Positions 23,660 through 35,754 of a DNA stretch of 64,000 nucleotides are shown one piece after another. The notes beneath the pieces were generated by a model. That model was not told the DNA's origin, made no database searches, and saw nothing but the letters and a program-made list of their open reading frames with translations. Origin of the DNA: Epiperipatus broadwayi (taxonomy: Eukaryota > Onychophora > Udeonychophora > Euonychophora > Peripatidae); assembly GCA_028023455.1 (NCBI GenBank), contig JAQFVV010000151.1, positions 1,919,097 through 1,983,096 of the forward strand, read 5' to 3'. The position numbers were made by a program, and so were the translations under genes. The first letter of the stretch is position 1; each line of letters begins with the position of its first letter.

Positions 23660-24145
23660 ATATGAATTTGAAAGTAGATGCTAGTCATTGCACTGATAGG
23701 ATTTTTAAGACTTATATAAATATATATACTTATAATTCATTTTTAACTCTACAATGTTTAAGTCATGAGAATATCATTTTCAACCATTATCCATTCATTG
23801 CAGGTTTCTCAAATTCAGTTTCTCCCATCCATTGCTTCTCCTCTCCACGTCACATTTGCAAGCTTTTTAATTTCATCCATTCATCTCGCATATGAACTCC
23901 TAGGTCTTTTACAATATCTTTGGATCCAATTTAAGATTTCAATTGTTCATCTGCCCTGCCCAATTTCAGTTCATGATATAAATAGCTGTTTGCTCTCCCA
24001 TCCAGTATTTCATTTTCAATCCCTTCTTGTTATTCCCAGTTTGTATCTCTATCATTTCTTACGAAATTTTTATATTGTTCTTCTGCTAAATGTTACATTA
24101 TATTGTCCTTTGGCCATATTCTTAACAAGCTCATAATTGAACTTT
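23660..24145 (-). pseudogene. Possible LINE remnant
   Basis: The minus strand contains broken coding-like text, including KDLGVHMRDE near 23900, a motif type common just after the RT domain of LINE ORF2. The longest open frame (23765-24136) lies on the opposite strand and is a shadow. Confidence 0.3.
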
Positions 24146-24334
24146 TCCATAAGACTTTTATAACATAATCTCTACCAGAAAATAAAAAATGTAATATATT
24201 TTTTAAAGAAATGCATTAAAAAGGAAAAAAAGCACCTTAAAAAGTAAAAAATAAATGTCTTCAACTGACACAATATTCTTGGTATTATGTGACCTAAAAT
24301 AAAAGCATGAGGTGAAGAGTTATTTAAATGAATT

Positions 24335-24395
24335 ATCAATCTATTCATTAGATAAAAAAAGTTGCCAGGTTATTTTTTATCTAATAAATAGATTG
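24335..24395. repeat. Short inverted repeat
   Basis: 'caatctattcattagataaa' and its reverse complement 'ttatctaataaatagattg' enclose about 20 bp. It could be a small MITE. Confidence 0.6.
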
Positions 24396-25008
24396 GCATT
24401 CATGCAAGAAAATTGGTCCTACTTGCTTTACATTTGGTCACATAACCCCATGATTACTCTGAAACCTTAAGAAAATTTATTTTTTAGTGCATTTATGTGT
24501 ATTGAAAGCATTTCTTTAAATTTTTTTTATTACATTATTACATTATTTATTTTCTATTTTTTAGTTTAATGTAATTCCAATTTTTTACTATTTTTTTTGC
24601 TAAAATTGTTTGCATGCTCTAAAAAATGCATCATCATTGGGAATGCATACGTAGGTAATGATTCAACTAGTTCAGGAATTGGGAATTAGTGAAAATTGAG
24701 TTATTAGATTTCTTAGGCAGAGAGACAAAAAAAAAATTCAATAAAAGTATTTAATTATACTTTCATAATTTTTACAAATTTTAATTTTTTTAAAAATGTT
24801 CATGTGTACTGCTCAGAGACAGAAAAATTGTTGCTTGCACATCATAAAATGTATTAGATGTATGAATTTTAATATTTTTTTGTTTGTTTACATTTTTTAT
24901 TGGCTAATATTATATAATTGAAGTTATGCACTTTGATTATATAGTGTACTTCATGGCTTCAATAGTCATTTCATAAACGTTAGCAATATCTTACATTTTT
25001 TCTTTTAG
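24396..25008. other. Intron before exon E, no gene recognised
   Basis: AT-rich; ends in the acceptor TTTTTTCTTTTAG. Confidence 0.6.
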
Positions 25009-25128
25009 GAATCGGAGTATAACGATAGTAATAATATTTTCCAAGAAACTATTCTTAAATTGAAGTTGCAAGAAGAACAGATTAAAGATAAATGTTCAGC
25101 TGTAGATAACTTAGAGAAACAAATCATG
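25009..25128 (+). CDS. kif27: KIF27/KIF7-like kinesin, exon E (coiled coil)
   Basis: A 40-codon phase 0/0 exon between a strong acceptor (TTCTTTTAG) and the donor GTAAGA reads ESEYNDSNNIFQETILKLKL, then QEEQIKDKCSAVDNLEKQIM. The second half is a clear heptad coiled coil; E/Q-rich L..QE..I.....VD.L...I resembles the ....NEKIIEQQLLVDQLSEEL region of KIF27. It is shorter than the corresponding vertebrate stretch, so the linker is condensed or an exon in the long intron that follows was missed. Confidence 0.83.
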
Positions 25129-25984
25129 GTAAGATGGTCTAGTCTCTAAGTAGTAAATTACCGGTTAATTTTCATTGGAGTATGTATATATGTTAATATA
25201 GATATTTTTCCTGATAAAAAATGATTGTTTAACAATTTAATTGTTCAGCGGGAAACTTTGCGCACATAGTTAAAAAGTATCTTGATTAGTTTTACCAAAT
25301 TTCCGAAAGAATTGTCGGTCCACTCTATTTCCTCTCTGTTCCACATGAATCTGATTGAAAATTTTTCCTTTAAAGTACATAATGGCAATCAAATAAAACA
25401 ATTTTATAGGAAAAAATAGTAGATAATGTTTTGGTGCAATAGCACATGACTTACTTAAGAGCGTTATTTTTTAAAATTATAAGAATATATTTTTTATGAA
25501 TTATTTTTCTACTTTAAGCAAGAAAATTATCTAAAGAGAACGTGTTTATTATCACACACAAGTGTTACTTCCTTTTTATTTTTTCTTAAAATTCTGTTTT
25601 AGTTGATTACCAACATATACTTTAGTTGAAAGTTTTTAGTCACCCTCACAAAATACAGCAGGGAAATAGATTAGAAACATTTTTTCTGGCATTTGGTAAG
25701 TCTGATACAGAGTTCCTCATCAAATAATCACAATCATATATATAAATTTTAACAAACCTGATAATATAAATGTATTGGCAGAAAAGTGAAGTCTGAAAAT
25801 CTTACTATGACAATTCACAAATAAGATTCCCAAATAATCATTTTAAATGAGCGTGCAACTAATATAAGAAAGTGGCATTATTTGCAAGTTCATCTTTGAG
25901 AATTTTGTTTGTGAATTATCGTAGTAACATTTTCAGACTTAATTGTTCCATGAATAGGTATATATATATATGTTATGTATAGAA
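25129..25984. other. Intron E/F, first part
   Basis: AT-rich. 25800-25960 holds imperfect inverted segments ('acaattcacaaataag' against 'ttgtgaattatc'). Nothing coding. Confidence 0.55.
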
Positions 25985-26217
25985 CTCGCAAACAAGTTTT
26001 TAACAAGCTTTGCAGATTATTCTCAACTCCAGACCGGTTTCTGCTACTGGCTTCCTCAGTGAGGTGCTAGGATATTCAAGCATTAGATTAAAAATACCAG
26101 GACAAGCCCAGCACTTTATCTAATGGATAACTATTAAGTATAAAATAATATTTATAATACAAGCTTGTTAAGTTAGGTCATGTGACATGACTTGAGTTCT
26201 TTGTAATATATATTATA
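25985..26217 (-). repeat. Repeat R-a, left part, split by an LTR element
   Basis: It matches 3880-4140 up to 'gacttgagttctttgtaata'. The repeat resumes after the LTR element at about 35021 ('aactgatatattttgca' against 'aactggaaatattttgca' at 4127). The minus-strand hammerhead (26027-26064) has CTGAGGA instead of CTGATGA and one broken stem I pair, but keeps GAA, ACCGGT and C17. Confidence 0.75.
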
Positions 26218-28366
26218 CCAGACACTCAATCTATTCTGACACAGAGGGCGCCACCAGACCACTATGTGTCTGGAAAATTTATTTACTGTTATCAGAATAG
26301 ATGATGATGATGGTTTGTGCCGAGTAGACTCAGGGAGAAACGAGATCTTAAATTGTTTAGACAATTGAGACAAAAGCACAAAGATAAACGTCAGCCAAAT
26401 TAAGTTTAAACAAATTCTAAAATTTTATTCAGAGAAGAATAACTTATAAGAAAAGTTTATAAGTTAACATATAGGATTAGCTCAGGCGTGTATCAGAAAC
26501 ACTAAACGCATTGCTCTGGCAGACCTACTGATTCTCTAATAACGAATTATAAAGGGAGGAAGCAAATTTCATTCAGCAGAGGATTCACCCAAACATTGGT
26601 CTTCACTTTCAGATATCTAAACAATACGTTCTTGAAACAAATCAACGAAACCAGCGCCAACGAACTTTTCGAGCCCCGAAAATGTGTCGGACCCCGAATG
26701 TCAAGTGTCGGTAGAAGCTGCACCTATTATTACATTTAAAATAAAGGTGGTTGATTTACCCCAAGAACAACCGAAAAATATGATTTAAAAATGAAATGAA
26801 AATAAACAATTAAAACTGGCGAATCCCCAACCAAACAGTTGGCGAAAACTAAGAATAATTAAAGGTCTCAATAGGAGACAAGTAAATCTTTAAAAAAAAC
26901 CAGTTATGTCTGCCCCAGCAATTAAAGAAAAATGAATTACAAACAAATTCTGAGTACACGCTCTGATAAATTTAAAGCACACGTAATAAATACAAATATA
27001 AATCTATCGGAGAGTGCACATGAGTACGAAAATATTAAAAGTTTTAAATACTTTAGCAGAATGAAAGTCTCTCTCACCTGTAATTTAAAAAGGGATAAAT
27101 ATTATCTTCCTGCTGATGACTTATAAAATTACAAAGAAAAACAATTCTAATTTCCGCTTTCAGAGATATAAGAAACGAAATCTCCACCTGCGGAAAATTA
27201 GACAATAAAGTCGCCAGCCAAAAGATTTTTGGAGATTTGCAAAAGCGCAAACACAGTGCTTAAAATTAATTATTGAATAATAAAATAATTACAGGTAAGC
27301 ATTTAAAATACATGACTGCTAAAGCATTTATAAAAAGTGAGGCATAAAAATATAAAACTCATTTGTCACTCTCCAATAAACAAAAATTGAAAGCAACTTG
27401 GAATCTTAAAACTAAGATTCCAAGACACATTGCAAAATATTAGAAATCACAACAAATATTAAATATGAGGCTATATTGTTTAGGAATATATATTTATAAT
27501 TAGATTGAGCGGAGATTTAATGAAAAGACATTTACCCTGGGAAGAATAAAAAAGAAAATAGTTACCTTTCGGTAAAAACAATGTTCACGTAGAGTGTGCA
27601 CTATTATTTTAGTTCATTTTCAGGTTCTTCGACTACAGCAAGGTAGATGTAAAGAGGTTCCGGCTTCTTCTAGATGTTTAAGGCATTACTGGGGCAAATT
27701 TGGAAGTTAGGGATCCGTCCTTTGTTAAGTTAGCAAGCCATTCTGGAGGTGATAACATGTACAGTATTTGTCATCTTATTGCAAGCAAAAGGATTTAACA
27801 ACAGCAAATTTCCTTGAAGAAATTAAATGTCCGAACTGATATAAACTTTAACTTGAGAAACAGCTTGTCTAGTTAAGAATAATTAATAACTAACTCTCCA
27901 AATTTTCGGGGCTATTTATACCTCGCTCCATTTCCCGCAAAACACTTTCCTTGTTGTTGAATTCTATGCCTAAGGCAGGGCAAATATTAATCTCCTGCTC
28001 AATCTAATCTAAGAATTTTACCCAGGGATTATTGAAATGAAAACAACTACATAAAAATCAAATCTCCGCTTTTAGAATTAATTTACAATAATTAAAATAA
28101 AAGCCACAGGAATGTAATTAGCTAGGTTGCTTGTTTTTAATTAATTGATTTAAAGTAAAAACAAGCGGTATAAGAAAACTATTTTAAAATAAATCGATAA
28201 ACATTGAAATGATCCGTTTTACATATAAATGCGTGTGTATTTTGATACACGTATTCTTTTTAAATAATACTAAAAATTTAAACATTAAATGTTTAGTGAA
28301 AATTAAAAGCTTAATAAATTTCTTTTTTGTAATAACACCATTGAATCGGATTTCAATCCAGTTCAA
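26218..28366 (-). repeat. LTR (left copy; 3' LTR for the minus-strand element)
   Basis: This is a direct repeat of about 2.15 kb, nearly identical to 29862-29921 plus 32955-35020. The edges are 'ccagacactcaatc' and 'ggatttcaatccagttcaa'. A minus-strand TATA-like AGGTATAAATAGCC lies near 27915. Compared with the right LTR there is a small indel near 28000 (about 22 bp extra here) and scattered substitutions, suggesting fairly recent insertion. The short frame 26932-27126 is repeated in the other LTR and is not considered a gene. Confidence 0.85.
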
Positions 28367-28589
28367 CTGCCTCAAAACGTGATCAAAAAAAAAAAAAAAC
28401 ATTCCTGTAACTTTTTTTTTTTTTTGAACTATAAACACTTTAAAACTATTCTTAGAAATTCGGCCGAACGTTTGCCTCGCACTCATGAAAAACAAAACAA
28501 TATTCCATTTCAAACATTTATCCGTTCTCATAATCCGTTAACAAAATCTTTTTTTATTTTTATTAAAAACAATCCGTCCGATTGCTAAA

Positions 28590-29395
28590 TGCTGAACCCT
28601 TAACTTTTGTCCGGCGGTTCTTTTACTCCTTTTACTAAGTTACTGAAATAAGTTCCTTTCCCTTTCTTATATTTTCTTAGCTTATACAAACTTCTCTTGT
28701 CTTTTTCACGTTCTATTTTGTTTTCTATCTCATATAACGGAAAACTGTTTTGCCGAGCAAAACACTTTTCTACTAAGTGTCCCCTTTTACTACTCATACT
28801 ATCAGCATTAGTATATGGAAAGAATTTATCGTCTACGAACTTTTTGAATGTTTGACCTAAGATCCTTCTATATATGGCTTCTATTTCAACCTTAAAATTG
28901 TATTTCTTAATCTTTCTTCTAAGTCTTTTTTTTTTTTCAAATTCATTTTCACAACAAATAGTTATTAAAACCAATTTATTTTTAGTTTCATGCGGAGACT
29001 CTTCTACCTGCTTTTTTGGCTTTACCTTATAATTATTTTTATTTCTTTATTTACATTTACTAAATTTTCCACCACACTTTCTACTTGTGACCCATCTGTG
29101 CTTTTTTCTAACTTTATTTCCACCTTCTCTGTCCTAACACTATCCTGTGCTACCTTAATTTCTATATCTTTTATGACCTCAACTTTTTCTACTTCTTGAG
29201 TTTCTTCTACTTCTCCCATTATTTCTATTCTCATTTCTTTAATTTCCCTAATCTTTGAACTCCCTAATTTCTGCTCTTATTTCTTTAATCATTTCTCGCT
29301 GGTCCTGCTTCATTTCTTGGCGCATTTCCTTCATTTCTCTCATCATGTCCATCATCATCTGTGTCTCTGACTCATCTTTTTCAACTACTCCCATT
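28590..29395 (-). pseudogene. gag-like coiled-coil/Lys-rich ORF, frame-broken
   Basis: On the minus strand a Met-rich start (MGVVEKDESETQMMMDMM...) leads into a Glu/Lys coiled coil. A stop near 29260 and a shift give a frame at 29022-29234 (VEETQEVEKVEVIKDIEIKV), then a basic segment at 28600-28974 (KKRLRRKIKKYNFKVEIE, HLVEKCFARQN, ending VKGVKEPPDKS). No zinc knuckle is clear. Its position between primer-binding site and 3' LTR suggests a gag remnant. The family is not recognised. Confidence 0.5.
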
Positions 29396-29823
29396 TTCAA
29401 CTCAAGATTAAATTTGCAATACTAACTTTTTTTAAAAAAAAAATTAAAAATCTAAAAGCAAATAAAACGCTGTAAATTATTTCATAACAAAGACGAACTA
29501 TATTTAACTCTTCAAAAAAAATTAACTCAGACTTTTTAGAAAATACTCTTTTTACTGTTCTAAATTATTTCGTATAAAAAGAAGACGAACTATATTTAAC
29601 TCTTCAAATAAAATTACTCCGACAGACGTTTTAGACAATATGCTTTTTCCTATTTCTAAGTTATTTCATATAAAAGAAAGACGAACCCCATTCTACCAAA
29701 CTGCTCCAAAATACATGCAACAATTAACAAAAACCGAACCTCCACCTACTAGATCTTGCCTCTTACACCTGAAATCTTCCTCAATTGTCCAAACAAAATC
29801 TCACATGGGCTTGAAACCTCAAA

Positions 29824-29843
29824 GCCCTACGTTGGTTGCGCTA
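29824..29843 (-). promoter_or_regulatory. Primer-binding-site-like sequence of the LTR element
   Basis: On the minus strand it reads TAGCGCAACCAACGTAGGGC, close to the TGGCGCCCAACGTGGGGC type of tRNA primer-binding site used by many metazoan LTR elements. It lies 18 bp inside the right LTR edge. This sets the element's orientation as minus. Confidence 0.5.
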
Positions 29844-29861
29844 AAATTTATATCCTATATA

Positions 29862-29921
29862 CCGGACACTCAATCTATTCTGATACAGAGGGCGCCACCA
29901 GACCACTACATGTCTGGAAAA
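29862..29921 (-). repeat. LTR (right copy), outer 60 bp before the LINE insertion
   Basis: It matches 26218-26277 ('acactcaatctattctga', 'gggcgccaccagaccacta', 'tgtctggaaaa'). It continues after the LINE at 32955. TGGAAAA at 29915-29921 and 32948-32954 is the LINE's target duplication. Confidence 0.85.
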
Positions 29922-32820
29922 GGGGAAGAGAATAATGGTTATAGGGGATATGAATGGACATATTGAAGAAATTGATGATGTAGATAATAAGAATGGTCAA
30001 TTTTTGAAGGAATTTTGTCAAAGAGTAAATTTGAGCATTGGGAATTTATCAAATATGTATGAGGGACAATACACATGGTCTAGGAATAATGTATTTCACA
30101 CAATAGATTATGTATTGGTAGAGAAAGAGGGAATGAATAAAATATGGAAAATTAAAGTGTTTGATAATGAAGAGAGAGTATGTAATAGTGATCATAATTT
30201 TATTGTAATAGAAATGGTTAGTAATGTGATGGAGGATAGAAATAAAGGTAGAAATAATAGTGAAAGATGTGGATGGAGAGTGAATGATAAGAATAAGTTG
30301 GAAGAATATAAAATAAAAGTTGAAGAAACCATGGAGCAGTTGGATGGGGTTGAGTATAAGGACTGGTGTGGTGAAATAGACAAAGTGGCAAATAGGGTTT
30401 TAGTTGAGAATATGCAGAAGAATAAAAGTAATAAAAAAATTAAAATTAGTAAAAGTGTAAAAGAAAGGAAAGAAGCATGTAGAGAATATAAGTGTGCTAT
30501 TAAGAATAAGGAAAATGAAAAATATATTAATGCTAAATGGGAAAAGTACTTAGAAAAGAAGAAGTTGGCTAAAATAGATATTTATAGAGAGAGAATGAAA
30601 TTGAATAGTAAATTGTTGGAGGATATTAATAAAAGTGGAAGAGATGGAAGTAAAAAATTTTGGAATTATATTAAAAGGAGAAATGTAGGGGAAAGAGAGC
30701 TAGTATTAATAGATGATGAGGGAATAGAGTGTAGCTTTAGAGAAGAGGTAGAGAGAATCTTAAATAGATATGTAATGGATATAGAAAAGATGTTAGATGT
30801 GAAGGAAGTAGTGATAGAAAAAATGGAAGCAGTTAGTAATGGGAATATTAGGTTCACAAAAAATGAATTGAATGAGGCAGGGAAAAGATTGAAAAGTGGA
30901 AAGGAGAGGTTTAGATGGATGGGCAGCAGAGATGGTAATGAATTTAGGGCATAGAGCAAAAGCAAAGTTATTATCATGTTTTAATAAAATGGCACAGAAG
31001 ACAGTTTTTCCAGTTAGTTGGAGTAATACAAGAATAAGATTATTATTTAAAGGGAAGGGTAAGGATCATAGAAAGTTAAATAGTTATAGACCAATAGCGG
31101 TAACATCAGTTTTATATAAAGTTTTCTCATATATGGTAGCTGGAAGAGTTGTAAAATGGATGGAAGAGAATAATGTAGTGGGGGAAATGCAAGGAGGTTT
31201 TAGGACAGATAGGCATATAGGAAATAGTTTGTTTGTAGTTACACAATTTATGGAGATGAGTAGGAATTCAGGTAGATCATTATATATGAGTTTTATAGAT
31301 GTAGAGAAAGCATATGATAGAGTAAATAGAAATAGATTATGGATAAGGTTAGACAATTTGGGAATGGATGAAGCTTTAGTAAATATTATTAAGAAATTAT
31401 ATGAAAATAATTATTATACTTACCAGTTAGGGGATGTAGAATCAGTTAAAGTTAAAAATGGGGTGGGATTAAGGCAAGGATGCCCTATGTCAACTATTTT
31501 GTTTTTGTTGTTTTTGAGTGAAATGGAGAAAGCAATAGAAAGACTAGGAAGAGGGATAGAGATATCATTAATAGGTGGCACGGGAGTATATATTTTGTTG
31601 GGTCTTTTTTTTGCAGATGATATGTTTTTGTGTGCAGAAAGAAGAGAAGATATGGAAATTATGTTGAGGACATGTGCAAGGGTGGGTAAAGAGATGGGGA
31701 TTAAATTTAGTGAAGAAAAATCAAATATAATGATGGTTAATACTGGGGAAAGAGAAGATGTAGAATTTTTATTGGGGGATATAAAGTTAAGTATGGTGGA
31801 TAGATAAAGGTATTTGGGAATCATCTTATGTAATCAGGAAAATTGCTTGGATGAATGGGAGAATAAATTGATAAATGAAGAAAAGAAAGGCTTTGGTAAA
31901 GAAACTAACAGTATTTTCATATAATAAATATGATGTAGCTAAAATAGTATGGAAGGGAGTTGCAGTAGCAGGGTTAACATATGGTAATGATGCATTATGT
32001 GTTAGTAAAAGGGTTTTAGATTATTTAGAGAAAGTACAAAGGGAAGTAGGAAGACATGCATTAGATGCAGAGATGTGGACAGCAAAGGAGGCAATTCAAG
32101 GAGAAATGGGATGGTCAAGTTTTTATATGAGAGATGCAAAAAGTAAAATGAAAATGTTTGGTAGGTTGCAGATTATGGATAGTAAAAAAATAGCAAAAAT
32201 AGTGTTCAATTGGGTTATGAGTAAAGGGCAGGTAACAAGATGGGTGAGAAAGGTAATGCGGTATGCGAAAGATTTGGATAAAGAATTTATATCAGTATAC
32301 TTGTATAAAAGGTGGGATGATTGTGTTAGGAGGATTGTTGAGTGTTATAGTGGTAAGGAATGGGATAAAAGAATAGAAGCATTAATAAAAAATAAGGAGT
32401 TGGAGAGATGGAGAACTAGTATGGAGGGTAAGAAGAGTTTAAATATATATAGAAGTAAACGGAATATTGGATGCGAGTTAATTTATGATAATAGTAAGGA
32501 AAGTAGTTTATTATTTAAGGCTCGAACGGGATCTTTAGCAACAAGAGAATATACATGTAAATGGAAAACTATGGATAATTTAGTGTGCAGATTGTGTAAG
32601 GAAGGTATAGAAAATATTAGGCACCTGTTGATTGAATGTAAATGCTTGAAAGCAGAAAGGGTACAGATAATGAAGTTATGGGAGGATAGACATGAACAAA
32701 GTGACTATACAGAAAGTGAGTTATTAGTTTTTATGTTGGGTTTGCGAAGAGATAAGGGGGATTTAGATGTAAAGGCCATAGAGTTGACAAAGTTTATGTT
32801 ATGAAAATGGGATGGGGCAG
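29922..32820 (+). pseudogene. LINE ORF2: endonuclease (partial) - reverse transcriptase - CCHC-like domain
   Basis: It is split in three frames. 29922-30954: the C-terminal half of an APE endonuclease (VIGDMNGH, Y.WSRN....IDYVLV, SDHNFIV) and a Lys-rich linker. 30896-31807: reverse transcriptase (GLDGWAAEM; SYRPIAVTSVLYK; GGFRTDR; FIDVEKAYDRVNR; GLRQGCPMS; LFFADDMFLCAE). 31875-32804: the post-RT region with CRLCKEGIENIRHLLIEC. The YADD catalytic box reads FADD, still with both Asp. Breaks are a frame change near 30900 just before GLDGW, a stop at 31805 with another frame change before 31875, and a stop at 32802 where the 6.5 kb copy has Trp. It is inactive. Confidence 0.9.
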
Positions 32821-32947
32821 AATATGGGAAGACTTAAGAGTGGGGAATGGAGAATAAAATGGCTAACAGGTTTATCTGGGCATAATTGCTGAGATATTCT
32901 TGACTTTGTTTAAGGAGAAGCCAAATACATAACATCGCATCACATCA
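29922..32947 (+). mobile_element. LINE (non-LTR retrotransposon), 5'-truncated
   Basis: Homology starts mid-endonuclease, runs through RT and a Cys-rich C-terminus, and ends in a tail with 'catcgcatcacatca'. The 7-bp duplication TGGAAAA flanks it. Further copies are at 6428-6957 (-) and 16630-17165 (+), and a diverged relative at 59600-61960 (-). The RT resembles families abundant in arthropod and other invertebrate genomes; the clade (RTE, CR1 or L2-like) cannot be settled by eye. There is no RNase H. Confidence 0.9.
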
Positions 32948-32954
32948 TGGAAAA

Positions 32955-35020
32955 TTTATTTACTGTGATCAGAATAGATGATGATGATGGTTTGCGCTGA
33001 CTAGATTCAGGGAGAAACAAGAGATCTTAAATTGTTTAGACAATTGAGACAAAAGCACAAAGACAAACGCCAGCCAAATTAAGTTTAAACAAATTCTAAA
33101 ATTTTATTCAGAGAAGAATAACTTATAAGAAAAGTTTATAAGTTAACAAATAGGATTAGCTCAGGCATGTACCAGAAACACTAAACGCATTGCTCTGGCA
33201 GACCTATTGATTCTCTAATAACAAATTATAAAGGGAGGAAGCAAATTTCATTCAGCAGAGGATTCACCCAAACATTGGTCTTCACTTTCAGATATTTAAA
33301 CAATATGTTCTTGAAATAAATCAACGAAACCAGCGCCGATGAGCTTTTCGAGACCCGAAAATATGTCAGACGACAAATGTCAAGTGTCGGTAGAAGCTGC
33401 ACCTATTATTACGTTTAAAATAAAGGTGGTTGATTTACCCCAAGAACAACCGAAAAATATGATTTAAAAATGAAATGAAAACAAACAATTAAAACCAGCT
33501 AATCCCCAACCAAACAGTTGGCGAAAACTAAGAATAATTAAAGGTCTCTATAGGAGACAAGTAAATCTTTAAAAAAAAACAGTTACGTCTGCCCCAGCAA
33601 TTAAAGAAAAATGAATTACAAACAAATTCTGAGTACACGCTCTGATAAATTTAAAGCACACGTAATAAATACAAATATAAATCTATTGGAGAGTGCACAT
33701 GAGTACGAAAATATTACAAGTTTTAAATACTTTAGCAGAACAAAAGTCTCTCTCATCTGTAATTTAAAAAGGGATAAATATTATCTTCCTGCTGACGACT
33801 TATAAAATTACAAAGAAAAAGAATTCTAATTTCCGCTTTCAGAGATATAAGAAACGAAATCTCCACCTGCGGAAAATTAGACAATAAAGTCGCCAGCCAA
33901 AAAATTTTTGGAGATTTGCAAAAGCGCAAACACAGTGCTTAAAATTAATTATTGAATAATAAAATAATTACAGGTAAGCATTTAAAATACACGACTGCTA
34001 AAGCATTTATAAAAAGTGAGGCATAAAAATATAAAACTCATTCGTCCCTCTCCAATAAACAAAAATTGAAAGCAACTTGGAATCTTAAATCTAAGATTCC
34101 AAGACACATTGCAAAATATTAGAAATCACAACAAATATTAAATATGAGGCTATATTGTTTAGGAATACATATTTATAATTAGATTGAGCGGAGATTTAAT
34201 GAAAAGAAATTTACCCTGGGAAGAATAAAAAAGAAAATAGTTACCCTTTCGGTAAAAACAATGTTCACGTAGAGTGTGCACTATTATTTTAGTTCATTTT
34301 CAGGTTCCTTGACTATGGCAAGGTAGATGTAAAGAGGTTCCGGCTTCCTCTAGATGTTTAAGGCATTACTGGGGCAAATTTGGAAGTTAGGGATCCGTCC
34401 TTTGTTAAGTTAGCAAGCCATTCTGGAGGTGATAACACGTACAGTATTTGTCATCTTGTTGCAAGCAAAAGGATTTAACAACAGCAAATTTCCTTGAAGA
34501 AATTAAATGTCCGAACTGATATAAACTTTCACTTGAGAAACAGCTTGTCTAGTTAAGAATAATTAATAACTAACTCTCCAAATTTTCGGGGCTATTTATA
34601 CCTCGCTCCATTTCCCGCAAAACACTTTCCTTGTTGTTGAATTCTATGCCTAAGGCAGAGCAAATATTAATCTCCCGACCCAGGGATTATTGAAACGAAA
34701 ACAACTACATAAAAATCAAATCTCCGCTTTTAGAATTAATTTACAATAATTAAAATAAACGCCACAGGAATGTAATTAGCTAGGTTGCTTGTTTTTAATT
34801 AATTGATTTAAAGTAAAAACAAGCAGTATAAGAAAACTTTTAAAATAAATCGATAAACATTGAAATGATCCGTTTTACATATAAATGCGTGTGTATTTTG
34901 ATACACGTATTCTTTTTAAATAATACTAAAAATGTAAACATTAAACTTAGTGAAAATTAAAAGCTTAATAAATTTCTTTTTTATAATGACACCATTGAGT
35001 CGGATTTCAATCCGGTTCAA
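32955..35020 (-). repeat. LTR (right copy; 5' LTR for the minus-strand element), main part
   Basis: It matches 26271-28366 almost base for base, and ends at 'cggatttcaatccggttcaa' beside (TA)n. The small frame 33611-33805 duplicates that of the left LTR. Confidence 0.85.
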
Positions 35021-35072
35021 TATATATATATAACTGATATATTTTGCAAGTTCATCTGTATATATATATAAA

Positions 35073-35610
35073 TTAATTAATAAATGGGATCTCCGTTATA
35101 TAAATGAAGTTAAATCCACAGCCAAGGTGTATTGACATGCAGCAACCAATAAGACCAGTTCTGTAGACTGAATGAAAACTATAGAACTGCTCTTGTTGAT
35201 TATTATACGTCAATACACTTTGGCTTTTATTTAACTTCATTTATATAATGGAGATCCCATTTAGTAATTAAATTACATTTATATTAACTGTTAAAAATAT
35301 TAAATTTAAATACATGACTTGCTGATGGGCGGAGAGTCTTAATTTCAATTGGGATATAACAAATGTTACTATACATTGTATCTCAACTCTTATAGATATA
35401 ATGTCCAGCTACTATGTCATACATTGTGTGAGTGATTAATCAAAAGAGGCTACCTTTTGATTAGTATTAGCTTGGACAGGTTTGCTATTGCTTTCATTCA
35501 GCCTGCCAAACCAGTCTGATTGTTTGGTGCACACCAATACTTCTTGGCTGTGGATTTAGCTTCATTTATATTATGGAGATCCTATTTACTAATTAATCGT
35601 ACATCTATAT
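35073..35610. repeat. Foldback element plus a third arm
   Basis: 'aaatgggatctcc...tatataaatgaagttaaat' (35083-35115) is the inverse of 35235-35265 ('ttaacttcatttatataatgg', 'gagatcccattta'), giving a unit of about 200 bp. A further right-arm copy lies at 35545-35600 ('ggctgtggatttagcttc', 'tggagatcctattta'). It is probably a MITE inserted beside or into another copy. Confidence 0.75.
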
Positions 35611-35754
35611 CAACCATTAAAATGTTAAATTTATATATATATATATTTATGTTTCTAGGGCATATATTCCACTTAGAGATACTTTAATTTATATATTGAT
35701 AGTATTTACGATATTCATACTATTTATAAACCTTTTAATAGATTGATGTTTTAA

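Larger units (their letters stand above)
26218..35020 (-). mobile_element. LTR retrotransposon, gag-like only, interrupted by a LINE
   Basis: Two long direct repeats flank a short interior (28367-29861). The interior on the minus strand starts with a primer-binding-site-like stretch and encodes only a Lys/Glu-rich gag-like product; no protease, RT, RNase H or integrase is seen. Without the LINE, the element is about 5.8 kb. It sits inside an R-a repeat, with TATA-type bases on both sides as possible target duplication. It is best viewed as a non-autonomous element, with long LTRs compared to its interior. Confidence 0.75.

Noticed and set aside
23765-24136. 123-codon hydrophobic frame on + as a membrane protein
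   Set aside because: It is complementary to LINE-like text on the minus strand and has no start or splice support.
30192-31824. Ser/Leu-rich minus-strand frames inside the LINE
   Set aside because: They are shadows of the purine-biased LINE coding strand.
26932-33805. Two nearly identical 64-codon frames (26932-27126 and 33611-33805)
   Set aside because: They are the same place in the two LTR copies, in the regulatory part of an LTR on the opposite strand.
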